Assembly: GCA_016801885.1 (NCBI GenBank)
Contig: CM028891.1
Location: forward strand, 14,181,517 to 14,245,516
Reading direction: 5' to 3'
Length of the DNA stretch: 64,000 nt
DNA from: Toxotes chatareus
Taxonomy: Eukaryota > Chordata > Actinopteri > Toxotidae
The notes under the pieces were generated by a model that was given only the letters and a program-made list of their open reading frames with translations, made no database searches and was not told where the DNA came from. Shown piece by piece: positions 38,923 to 49,080 of the stretch. Made by a program: the position numbers and the translations under genes. Numbering within the stretch: position 1 is the stretch's first letter; every line of letters starts with the position of its first letter.

Positions 38923-41194
38923 CTATTCACAAGAGATTTTAATGAGATCACTCTTGTCTGATGACTGGCACAGACAGCACAGCAAAAAGCTAAAATAATA
39001 CAATTTTTTACCCATGTATTCAACTCACAGCTGGATCCATGTGTTCATTAATTGCAGGGTCAGTGCGGACACATTTCATTCTGCTCGCAAAGCGAAGGGT
39101 AGAGAGCTGCAAAGAATAGGAATTATGATACAAAGGTAAAATGACAACATGTAAAATAAAAGGAGGACTTTTTGTTTATATCACTCCTTACCGTTTCTTC
39201 TGTGTGTGCAGCCTCACCATAGATGTTGGCCACAAGCACAGTGTTACAGTTTCCTCCTGTAAAAACCGACAAAGACATTATGTCTTACAACACAGCAAAG
39301 GACAGGCTGGACCAGGAGTCACATATCAGGGAACTGAAGGCCTGGCTGTCTCACCCAGTGAATCTTTAAGGGCATGCGTGAGTTTAGTCTGTCTGAAGGG
39401 AACGTGGTCTCTGCGACGGTCTGCCATAGCCAGGATGGCCTGCTCCAGGAACGACAAGGACTTGTTGATGTATGTGGCTTCTTTTAGCGTCTGACCCTCT
39501 GACTGGAAGAACACGAAGGTGAAATAAAGTGGGAGAAAAAGGTGAAGATATAAGACAAATCATACAGAAAGACATATTCCTTTTACGAGTGAACATTCCC
39601 AAACTCACCCCTGTCTTTCCCAGCCTCTCCGATCCAGCCAGATCCACCAGACTCAGCTTGGAGGTGATGTACTTGGCATCAGATAAGGTCCGTGAGTGAG
39701 ACTAAACAAGAAAGACATTTGTCCTGCTTAAAATATTGGATAACTACAGAACAAAATATGCAGAAAATGGGCCTGTCTGAGAATCAAAACTACAGGTAAC
39801 AATATAGTAAACCATTAAGGTAACTGGACCCAATACCTGTATATGCACAGTGAAGATACAGTGGGACCTGGAGGAGTTCCTGTTCAGGGCGTGAGATCCA
39901 ATAATGCGATTCATCTCGCCCTGAGTAAGGAGAGAACGGCTCTGTCAAGGCTCACGTTTCAACTTATTCATCCAGAAAACTACTGGATTCAGGTCTGATG
40001 ACTGTGGAGGCCACAGCCATAAGAAAATAATAGGACCATAAGATTTTAATAGCTGGTAAAATCAAGTAGCAACACACCTCAAACAGCAGGTTGAGTGCCT
40101 CCTCTTCATTGTGAACAGGGTGAAGAGAGAGACCTCTGATGAACACCCCTCTGTCTGGCTCCTCCATCACCACCATGCCCCGAGGTGAGCCCTGCAGCGG
40201 AGATACCAGGTCCACGAGGGTCTCATTGTAGATCTCCATGTAGGACAGATGCACTGAGAAGGAATGCTCAGTCCTCTTCTCCACCTCCTGAAACACCTGA
40301 ATGCCATGTTAGAGATTTAAAAAGGATATTTAATGAAGCGCAGAAGTTAGGTTGTTTTAGAGGTAAAGTTTTTTACAAGATGAGAGTCACCTCCTGAAGG
40401 GCCCGAGGAATCATTCCTCTCTGCCTGTATGATTCAGTGGACCCTGTCATGGTGTAGGTTTTTCCTGCACCTGTCTGCCCAAAGCACATCACAGTACCTG
40501 GTAGAAACACAACAGAGAACCATTAACTAAGACTATTACTCATTTACTAGATGTTAAATAAGTTACTTCACTATGCACTAGTGGTTTGATGTAGAGACAG
40601 AGATCTACCATTATAGCCATCCAATGCTCCCTGCACCACCCGTCGACACACTCGGCCATACACTTCCTCCTGGGACACATCCTGCAGGACCCCATCCAAC
40701 TGGAATGACCAGGAGCTCCGCCGGCCCTTTCTGGAGTCTTTTCTATGATAGATGTTCACGGTCTGAAGGCCAAGACACACAAGTATACACTACCGCATAC
40801 AGATATTAATTTCAAGCTCCAAAAAAAAAAAAAAAATCCATGCCTGGAACTAGATACCTGCAGACAGTGCAGCAAAAAAAAACATTTAACCAAGATTCAG
40901 AAACAAGAGCACGTATTTGTGTAGCATGTTTTTAGTATAAAGATTCATTTTCAACTTTCAGCAAAGAAAACAAACGCCTCTGTTTCTGCTTTTAATCACC
41001 TCGAAGTCACTATAACTTAGAGTTTTAGTTAAATACCTTCTCTCGCTTATGGCTTGCGGAGTAGATTTAAATGAATTTTAATGATGACGGATTTTCACCT
41101 GCCCATCAGGACGACATTCAATGAATCCCTGAGCGAAGCTGTTGGTCGGTCTGATCCGGACAAACACCCCGACATCACTGCCGTGAGCCTTCAT
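36202..41194 (-). CDS. kif9: kinesin-like protein KIF9 (kinesin-9 family), complete
   Basis: KIF9 is a plus-end-directed microtubule motor of cilia and flagella (central apparatus in motile cilia). Exons, in order of transcription: 41194-41099, 40762-40609, 40497-40391, 40296-40078, 39920-39837, 39701-39609, 39502-39355, 39256-39192, 39106-39029, 38922-38854, 38771-38667, 38527-38472, 38361-38274, 38142-38012, 37624-37445, 37336-37128, 37026-36862, 36767-36688, 36526-36434, 36297-36202. Phases agree throughout. The total is 2316 nt, or 771 residues, against about 790 in human KIF9. The start is MKAHGSDVGVFVRIRP, with the kinesin beta-1 strand close to the N-terminus; stop TAA at 36204-36202. 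The last two exons are the least certain. Confidence 0.95.
39029..41194 (-). CDS. kif9: kif9 motor domain exons
   Basis: About 348 residues. Visible hallmarks: VFVRIRP; WSFQLDGVLQDVSQEEVYG; LDGYNGTVMCFGQTGAGKTY, containing the P-loop GQTGAGKT (exon 40497-40391); SYMEIYNETLVDL; switch I NRNSSRSH (39920-39837); switch II LVDLAGSERLGKTG (39701-39609); TYINKSLSFLEQAI and VPFRQTKLTHALKDSLGGN (39502-39192); and LRFASRMK (39106-39029). All nucleotide-contact residues look intact, so an active motor is predicted. Confidence 0.95.
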
Positions 41195-41390
41195 CTCACC
41201 TCGGACACGGAGCTAAACCGACGGCCCCGCGGATCACAACCTGCGTCTGACCTGACTGTGCAAATATAATAACTACAGCCACCTGAAGTACTCGGAAGTG
41301 AGGTTTTCAGGTGAGAACGGCTCACTTCACCTCCCGTTTTCAGCTCCAGTCCATCGTTTCTGTTCAGTTTATCGTCTGCGCTTTCTAATC

Positions 41391-41404
41391 AGCGCCATGG
41401 CAAC
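41391..41404. promoter_or_regulatory. X-box-like RFX site upstream of kif9
   Basis: agcGCCATGGCAAC, with a perfect right half (CCATGGCAAC) and a partial left half of the imperfect inverted repeat bound by RFX factors. It lies about 200 bp upstream of the kif9 ATG in a small GC-rich patch (41395-41460). RFX control of ciliary genes is established; function here is inferred. Confidence 0.55.
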
Positions 41405-41896
41405 CACCCACCGCGACCGCGCGGGCACAGTTTTGCTAAAAGTGGCAGAGCGCGCACCCGCACTGTCTCACCTGAGAACCTTTTCTTTTTTCCCAAATGT
41501 GAATTCATGAAACTATAAAGGTGGAAAGTCACTAAGTTTATTTCTTCAAGTTCTGTGCTTAAAAATCTTTACTTCAGTTAAGTTTAAAGTTACTTTATAC
41601 ATTTTTAGTCAACTTTATTTACTTTAGTTACAGATTCAAATTTTTGTATATAAAACATACATGCATGGATTACCCAGCATGCCCACCAGACACATGCCCA
41701 GAGCCTGTTTGAAAGTTTATCATAATAATTTGACATTTTTCGATGTAAAAACACCAAACAGCTTCATTTTCCAGCATTATCTGCTTTTTAACCTAAGTGC
41801 AACATATCTGGGGCTTTAATATAGTAACTTCATCATACACACTACAGTTGGTTGCACAACAGTCTCCACCAAGACTCCACCTACTTAAGTTAAAAA

Positions 41897-41902
41897 TATA
41901 AA
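41897..41902 (+). promoter_or_regulatory. TATA box of small secreted gene 1
   Basis: TATAAA, 41 bp before the start codon at 41943. A gactccacctac element lies about 25 bp further upstream and recurs before genes 2 and 4. Confidence 0.6.
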
Positions 41903-41942
41903 GCCAGCGTATGTGAAGACCGGGAACTAATCTATGATCAGA

Positions 41943-43481
41943 ATGAGAGGGCTTACACTACTCTATTTGGTGGGATTAATTCTCATAGTATCGACTGCAA
42001 GGAAGGTAAGACTGCTGATTTTCCCCAGATTCACCAATCTCGCAAGACAATGAAAAGGATGTAACTTTAACTAGTCAAAAGAAATCTGTAGGTTTTCTTT
42101 TTATGCTGCAAATTAATTATTCTCTTTCTAACCTGCTAAACAAAACCTGCAGTTACATGCCTCAGGATTCAGTTTTTATTTTAATACAACTAAAGGAAGG
42201 GGTAGACATATATTTTGTTTTCGAGAACCCAGTATAGAGGACTTCAGCATGTATAATGCCATTTATTGATTATGTAGCAGCTGTGTCTGAAATTCAGTGT
42301 CAGTGTTCTTGCTGTCCAAACACTAATGTCCTTGAAATACTGTTTTTAATTCCAGGTTCAGTGGCCTAGGGGAAGCAGGACACCACTTAAAAATACAGAC
42401 GGGTTTAACATAACAACCAACTCAACAGCGGTGGGCAGACTGTGGGAGAATGTCATGACAATGCTTAGGTTTAATCATGCCAGATTTGAGGCTTTCTATC
42501 AAAACCAAAGGTTGTGAGTTGAAAACTGTCAAAAGAAGACAATAAATGCACCAATGCCGACGTCCTTTCAGGAGCAGACTGACAAAATTAACAACAACAA
42601 AAAAAAAAAGGTTACAGAATGTTGGATAAAAACATGAAAAATTCAAAAATCTGAGTTCGTATTTCTATTCATGCTGGGGTTGTTTGAGACGGTGGGTTGA
42701 TTGGTCAGCCCATCACATCTGTTCTAATGACAGTCAAGACATTTCTCCAAAAAACTGAATACTTCTTTCACCACTGCTTGCAAGTCATCAAGAAGCCACA
42801 TACACTAACGTAACCTGAAGACCTAACATGGGGTATAAGCATGACGACAGCCTCTGATAACACTGTTTTCAATAAATGTAACTTTATCCAACTGTCATTT
42901 TACAACAAAATTACTATATTTTTGTTATAACCTGTTACTCTTGTTATAGTATAGTTTGAATACCAGCAAACACCTACTTTTATGCCCCTGGATTAGGGTA
43001 AGTATGTATGTATTTTTAAATTAAAGTGAAATGCTTTTCTATTTCAGGCACCGGTAGAAACCAGACAACAAAACGAGACAGTACAGGTAGGTACACTGAA
43101 TTTCATAAAGAAGTGAGGTGGGAGGAATAAAATATAAATCAAAACAGTCTAATACAACCTGTGTTAACATACAGGAGTGTGAACTTCAGATTAATTTATC
43201 AACACACTTACATCACTGTGAAGTCTCGATGATTTTTTGTCTCTTCAGTGGAATGGTACCAAACAGGCAGGTGAAAATACTCATGGGTTCCCACCACCAC
43301 CTGCAGAAGGAGAAGACGCCCAGGTAAGAAACTATTCAGAGCTCAAGGACAGCAAAATACAAGGGCAGCACTCTTTAATATTTCAAAAAGCGGGTGTAGA
43401 AATTAAATGCAAATATTTAATTGTTCATCTTTGCTTAAATGTTGTTTATCTTATTGTTTTGAGGGAAATACAAAAAAATGA
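41943..43481 (+). CDS. small secreted protein, tandem family member 1 (unrecognised family)
   Basis: Exons 41943-42005, 42356-42430, 43048-43086, 43249-43323 and 43464-43481, all phase 0, encode 89 residues. Exon 1 is a classic signal peptide (MRGLTLLYLVGLILIVSTA). The mature part is hydrophilic with Pro, Asn and Thr: WPRGSRTPLKNTDGFN, APVETRQQNETVQ, WNGTKQAGENTHGFPPPP, ending GNTKK. Four N-glycosylation sequons are visible (NIT, NST, NET, NGT); there are no Cys residues in the mature chain. An in-frame ATG at 41934 is a possible alternative start. Exon 5 uses a weaker acceptor (tttgag). All-phase-0 introns, a signal-peptide exon and Pro-rich short exons resemble SCPP (secretory calcium-binding phosphoprotein) genes, but I see no decisive motif, so function is unknown. 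Confidence 0.6.
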
Positions 43482-44521
43482 AAGACGACACATGGCAGAT
43501 GGCTCAAGCCAGCAGACGCAAACACATTTTGTGTCCTAATGGTGAAGTAGCACTGCCAGGATGAGGAAGCCCCAGGAAATTTTATCACTTTGCATTAAAT
43601 GTTCTATTAAAAAGATTGTGTGGAAAAACTCCCATCGTTTCCCAATTTGGTTTCAGTTTTTGGTTCTGTTCCACAGAGATGAAATCAATTTGATTTATCC
43701 CTCATTTAACAAAGTTAACACTTACTCTCACAAAAGGACATAGCACAACAACAAAAAGCAATATATTTTTTTCTTATTAAACAAAAATAATCTAAGAACA
43801 TCTAAACTCAATGAACTGATCACACTAACAAGCCTGCGGCTTTGAGCCACACACAGCCACTGTTGTCCAAAATGACGTGGCATGTTCCTTCACCACCATG
43901 AACAGTTTCACTGTAGGAAAGTGGACCTAATAAACTGGCAGCTGTGTGTAGATTAAACAGACTCTTGAAACTTGCTCGTGTTGAATGCTGATAATCCATC
44001 ACAGCTCTGCATTATACTGCTCTGTAAAAGTTAAAATCCCTGAATGTCTTTAAAACCCATCTGTTTTCTTTGGCTTTTACACCTTGTTTTTTTATGGGTT
44101 GTACACTTGATTCTTCTTGCATATATTTTTTGTCCATTTCCCCATTTTCCTTCCTGTAAAACACTGTTTAACTAGTTTTGAGAAGAGCTACATCAATAAA
44201 GTTTTCTAGCCAGCTTCTAGGCTGCATTGCCTCGTTACACGTCTGCAGAACCTTGTTAAATCTACAGGACCTGTGGTATTAGTAGTGTGTGGACTGTATG
44301 GACTGATCCTCTATAAATCTGAATTTGTCAAACAGACCTTATAAGGCTTTCTATCAAATCCAATGTCAAGGTCCTTTAACAAAGTCAATAAAAAAGGTAA
44401 AAACAAGTTGGACTTTGATATTAAGCTACAACTGAAGCGCAAAACTCAACAAACTCCACCTCCCAACACTGACACTATAAAGTAGTTACATGTGCAGATG
44501 GGAGGTTAATTTATTTTCGAG
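43482..44521 (+). other. spacer between small secreted genes 1 and 2
   Basis: 3' flank of gene 1 (ATTAAA at 43594-43599 and AATAAA at 44195-44200 are possible poly(A) signals), then the promoter of gene 2. A minus-strand ORF at 43820-44002 has no recognisable domain. Confidence 0.5.
44476..44481 (+). promoter_or_regulatory. TATA box of small secreted gene 2
   Basis: TATAAA, 41 bp before the ATG, the same spacing as in gene 1. Upstream lie aactccacctcc and, near 44406, gttggactttgat, which is shared with genes 3 and 4. Confidence 0.6.
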
Positions 44522-45816
44522 ATGAAAGGGCTCGCACTTCTCTGTTTGACCGGACTGATTTATGCAGCACAACACAACACAGCTGGTTTGGTAAGACTGG
44601 AGACCGTACAGAAAAGGAAATAACTTGTATTGATGATAAATACTCACTGCTAAAGTTCTGTAGTTTTGTTTGTTCCACCTTTTTGTTTACTTAGACCTTT
44701 CAGTAGAAAATTAATTATCCTTATTCAAAATTAAGTTTAACTTTGGCAAAAATGCCAAAAATGTTACTTGAATGTCACTTTGCAGGCCTCAGATTGATGA
44801 GAATTGCAAGACAAATTGTCAAATGCATTGAAAGCAAATACTGTTATGTCCTTGGACTAATGTTAAATCATTTTTCGAATTTAATTTACAGTCAGTGGCA
44901 GGGAAAAAAAGCCCACTGGAAAATACGAGTGGATTTAACACGACAGACAAACCATCAGCTGACCCTGAGGTAGGAACATTTGGCCAGAGCATGGTGTGAT
45001 GCATAAAGATAACCCAGCTGTGTCCTTTTACTACATAAATTCCTACTTTTTTTTTTCTCCTAAGGTGTTAAGTAAAGTGCTTCACTGTCTTTGCAGTCGT
45101 TCAAATATTACCTGAACTTTACTTTTCAGGCGTCAGATTTAAATTTTCATTTTGACACAACTTACACTGTAAATTCTGTCAGACAGTAACTGTTTAAAAC
45201 TTTGCCTTTTTACTGCAAAACACCATGTTCTGGTTCTGTCTACCTGAATTTTAGCAACTTCTATGTGCGTGACAAAGGCCTACATTTGGTATATTGCATA
45301 TTAAACATTTTAGGACGGATGTTCATGCTTATAGATGTGCTAAACAACAGTTTTACAACCAGTTTTTGGATTAAAATTTAATATTCTTTTTGGAAATTAA
45401 CTTTATTAATTTAAAAAATATATATAGGACAGTCAAAGATCTTAAAAAAAAAAAGGTCAAAAGTTGATGACCATGAAGGACCAAGCAAACACCCACTGTT
45501 ATGTCCCTGGATTGGGGTGAATATATATGTATTTTCTAATTAAAGGGCAATTCCTTTCTATTTCAGGCACCAGCAGACCCCAAACATAACGAAACAGCAC
45601 AGGTAGGTACACTGAATTTCAGAGAGCAAACTAATAATCAACATAAACACACAGCTCGCACAGTGTTAACATACAAGAGTGAACTTCAGAAACATTTATC
45701 AACACACTTACATCACTGTGAAGTCTTGCTGATTTTTTCCTCTTCAGTGGAATGGTACCAAACAGGCAATTGAAAATACTCATGGGTTCCCACCACCACC
45801 TGCAAAAGACACCCAG
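44522..45816 (+). CDS. small secreted protein, tandem family member 2, 3' end unresolved
   Basis: Exons 44522-44590, 44892-44969, 45567-45602 and 45748-45816, all phase 0, give 84 codons without a stop. The signal peptide is MKGLALLCLTGLIYAAQ. The mature part has SPLENTSGFNTTDKP, APADPKHNETAQ and WNGTKQAIENTHGFPPPP, aligning exon by exon with member 1 (exons 3 and 4 nearly identical). Sequons are NTS, NTT, NET and NGT. The terminal exon could not be placed: the corresponding region (45817-46040) carries an ATGC/ATGT microsatellite. Failing splicing, read-through would stop near 45897. Confidence 0.55.
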
Positions 45817-45935
45817 GTAAGAAACTGTTCAGAACTCAGAGGAAAAAAAAAAATACAGAGGCAGCACCTTAAATATTTCTTAATTTCTCCCTTCTGAAAC
45901 ACACTTTCTGAAAAACCTCCTAAACTCATTTATAT

Positions 45936-45990
45936 ATGTATGCATGCATGCATGCATGTATGTATGTATGTATGTATGTATATGTGTGTG
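45936..45990 (+). repeat. (ATGC)n/(ATGT)n microsatellite
   Basis: Tetranucleotide runs tgca/tgta between gene 2 and the duplicated block. They generate the spurious minus-strand ORFs over 45880-46129. Confidence 0.9.
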
Positions 45991-46391
45991 CCTCAAATAA
46001 CTGCAAATATATACAACAAAAATGAAAGATAATGACAAAACAAAACAAAACAACAACAAAAATCTGCATTTTAAACAATACTGAAAATAATCCTCTGGTG
46101 TCAAACCACAGTACAGCATTTGTTACCAAAGGAATGTTTCTGAATTAGAAACAACATTTAATTACTTGTACATTTTGTTATAACTTGGGATTTTTTTTTT
46201 TTTTTTTTTTTTACTGCTAGTGGCAAAACGTGAGCGCCTGTAAAAGACATGGAACAGAGGTCAGACTTTGTTGGAGTAAACAATTTCACATTTGTCAACA
46301 AATCTACTAAGTTGGACTTTGATGTTAACAAGAATTAGAGACTAACTAGAACTGAAGTTAAACACACTTTTGCATCTACTGACATGACCAC

Positions 46392-46397
46392 TATAAA
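46392..46397 (+). promoter_or_regulatory. TATA box of small secreted gene 3
   Basis: TATAAA, 39 bp before the ATG. Compared with gene 4, about 24 bp just upstream are missing, including the actccacc element. Confidence 0.6.
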
Positions 46398-46435
46398 ACA
46401 AGTGTATGAGTATAAGAGTTTAATTTGAGATCAGG

Positions 46436-48111
46436 ATGAGAGCTCTTAAACTACTCTGCTTGGTGGGACTGATCCTCGCAGCCTCGGTAAGATCAGTGCA
46501 GTAAGACTGATGGATTTTCTGAGATTTTCTGATAGTGATTAAAAATAATTAACACTGTTATTGCTCTGTAGGTTTTATGTGTAATGTTCTGATGTAGTAC
46601 TCTGGCTCTGACCTGCTAAATGAACACATTGTACATTTTAGCTCTATTGTTCAACTAATAAATACGTGTTAAACACAGGTTGTGGAGCCAGACTTAAGAT
46701 TTAAACTTGACTTAAACTGACTTAAATGAAGAATTTAGATGTGCATATATTTTTTTGCCCCCAAGAATCAGTGAATAAGCTGGAACGTGTATGGTGCTGG
46801 TGCTGTCTCCATGAAACAGGGTTATTGATTCGTGGTTTGCTCCCAAAAGTCTAATGTCAATGACACATCAGAAACAGAGCAAACAGGCAAAAGGATATTA
46901 TGCAAACACCCCGTGGCTTATGTCGTGTCATTGGTTTAGGATTGTAATTTGGTTTTAATTCAAGTGCTTTACATTTCCATTTCAGGGGCCTAAGGCAGAC
47001 ACATGGGTAGGTAGAATTTATTATTGGCCCAGCAGGGTCTGACAGATTTAGTCCCTTTCAAGTTTATTTAAAGGTGGATGATTTAAAGCAAAAATAAAAG
47101 CTAAAAACATTTTATAATTCCTGGCAGCCAGGAAATATCTGTGAGATCATGAAATACCTTTGAAGAACCAGCTCGCTTTTGGCAAACAGGTGGTAAAAAA
47201 GCCAACGTTTCCTCCCTGGAGTTTCCACTGGCTGTGCTCAGTGACCGGAATAAATCATGTTTAATGTTCAGGAAAAAAAACTAAATGAGAAAATGCAGAA
47301 GAATAGTCATTTACGGCCACATATCACGAGCTGCACTGGTCCATCTGGATGCACAGGTGAGATGATTATTGCAGGGCTATCTTCACCACAACAAGCTCCA
47401 CAACCAGCCTTGGTACAAGTTATCCTTTGACTTCAGCGCCTCTAACGTCCTCCTCAGCGTTGCAGTTGTCTGTTTCTTAATTTGCTTAGTTTATTTCACA
47501 ATATGTTTATCAACTGCGCGGCTGTTTCTCACACACCCGAAGTTTGTTGAGTGTTGACGAACGGAGCCGCTGTCGCTCTGTGTGCAACAGCGCCGCCCTG
47601 TGGCCGGCGAGAGTAAAAGCAGAAGGACGTGAATATTTTTTTTGACAATTTATAGGCAAAACTTTTTATGAACTGATCCGGACCATAACAGTCAGATTAA
47701 CCGATCTGATCTACATTCCATATTATTTAGGATAGACAGAATGATTACATATTGGAAGAATTTATTTCATATTTATCTGCATATTTACAACAAAGTATTA
47801 TTGTAAGTTTCTCAAATAATTTCCTCTTTCCCCTAAGGACGACATTGTTTGGCACCCTCTCATAAATCCTGGCGGTTTTGAGCCCTCATCACACAGCAGC
47901 AATGAAAACAAGGCAAGAAACTATTCTGCACTCACCACATTTAGTATTTAAAAAAAAAAAAAAGAAAAACAATAACTGAACAACAGCCTTGAAAACTGCG
48001 TGTTTTAAGAAGAAGAGAGCAATGGCAATGAATTATAAATATTTCATTTTCCTTTTAATCTGTATATTTTAAATGTTGGTCATTGTGTTTTTTCAGGAGA
48101 ATAAAAAATGA
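46436..48111 (+). CDS. small secreted protein, tandem family member 3
   Basis: Exons 46436-46486, 46986-47006, 47838-47912 and 48097-48111, all phase 0, encode 53 residues. Signal peptide MRALKLLCLVGLILAAS; mature part GPKADTW, DDIVWHPLINPGGFEPSSHS, SNENK and ENKK. Exon 2 is 24 nt shorter than in member 4. The third exon ends in aag|gcaaga, where members 1 and 2 have gtaaga in the same context, so a GC-AG intron is predicted. A poly(A) signal AATAAA lies at 48200-48205. It has no Cys and no N-glycosylation sequons, unlike members 1 and 2. Function unknown; additional small exons in the 830-bp intron cannot be excluded. Confidence 0.55.
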
Positions 48112-49080
48112 AAGAAGACACACAGCAGAGGGGCTCGACAAACGTCAGAAATGACCATTTAATCACTTTGCCTTTTTAGCTCAGTTACTGCATCCTTCAA
48201 ATAAACATTTTAAGTCTGCTGTGTGAGATAACTTTCTTTTCTTTGTTAATGTGCTTGGTATAAGGTTATTTGGATTGTTTTCTTACCAAAAAGACCAGCA
48301 ACTCTTTATAGCTGAATCAAAATTTGTCAAAATGAACACCTACTCAGACAAAATGAGACACCACAGGGATAAAGTAATGATTCTGGCAAGGATAGCAGTT
48401 TCACACCAGCCTTGAGCTTACAAATAAACACCTTTTCTGGAGAAAGGCACTGTGTAGAAATCCCCATTTTTACCTCAAAAGATTCAGACAAGACTTAATT
48501 CACAAGGATCACATTATTTTTTTTGTGTTAAGCTCTTTTCATCACAAATATTATCTGTTGTCCACTCAAAGTGTCCCAGCAGGGATGAACGCTATGTATG
48601 TATGTGTGCCTCAAATAACTGCAAATATATACAACACAAATGAAAGACGAAGGTTTCAATCAACAACAACAACAACAACAAAAATCTGCATTTTAAACAA
48701 TACTGAAAATAATCCTCTGGTGTCAAACCACAGTACAGCATTTGTTTCCAAAGGAATGTTTCTGAATTAGAAACAACATTTAATTACTTGTACATTTTGT
48801 TATAACTTGGGATTTTTTTTTCTTTCTTTTTTTTACTGCTAGTGGCAAAACGTGAGCGCCTGTAAAAGACATGGAACAGAGGTCAGACTTTGTTGGAGTA
48901 AACAATTTCACATTTGTCAACAAATCTACTAAGTTGGACTTTGATGTTAACAAGAATTAGAGACTAACTAGAACTGAAGTTAAACACACTTTTGCAGGGC
49001 AGAAGAGTAACAGACTCCACCTACTGACATGACCACTATAAAACAAGTGTATGAGCATAAGAATTTAATTTGAGATCAGG
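48112..49080 (+). other. spacer between small secreted genes 3 and 4
   Basis: 3' flank of gene 3 with AATAAA at 48200-48205, then unduplicated sequence (48293-48608), then the start of duplicated copy B with a CAA repeat near 48661-48681 and the gene 4 promoter. No further gene seen. Confidence 0.6.
49036..49041 (+). promoter_or_regulatory. TATA box of small secreted gene 4
   Basis: TATAAA within ccactataaaacaag, about 40 bp before the ATG. The intact upstream element gactccacctactgacatg is present. Confidence 0.6.

Larger units (their letters stand above)
41195..41942. other. divergent intergenic region between kif9 and the small secreted gene cluster
   Basis: Holds the presumed kif9 promoter (GC-rich around 41395-41470) and, at the right, the TATA box (41897-41902) of the first small gene. 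No other gene seen. Confidence 0.6.
45991..48292 (+). repeat. duplicated block, copy A (contains small gene 3)
   Basis: Begins cctcaaataactgcaaat and ends ttaccaaaaa. Nearly the whole block is repeated at 48609-50960 (promoter, exons and introns), with small indels. Copy A and B starts are about 2.6 kb apart. Confidence 0.85.

Noticed and set aside
43820..44002. Minus-strand 60-codon ORF between small genes 1 and 2
   Set aside because: No signal peptide, splice pattern or recognisable domain. It might be a decayed mobile-element piece, but nothing in the sequence confirms it.
45880..46129. Minus-strand ORFs with YIHTYIHAC-like repeats
   Set aside because: Translation of the ATGC/ATGT microsatellite.
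47369..47557. 62-codon ORF in the intron of small gene 3, considered as an extra exon
   Set aside because: The equivalent region of copy B is not open in the same frame, and no splice-site pair keeps phase with the neighbours.
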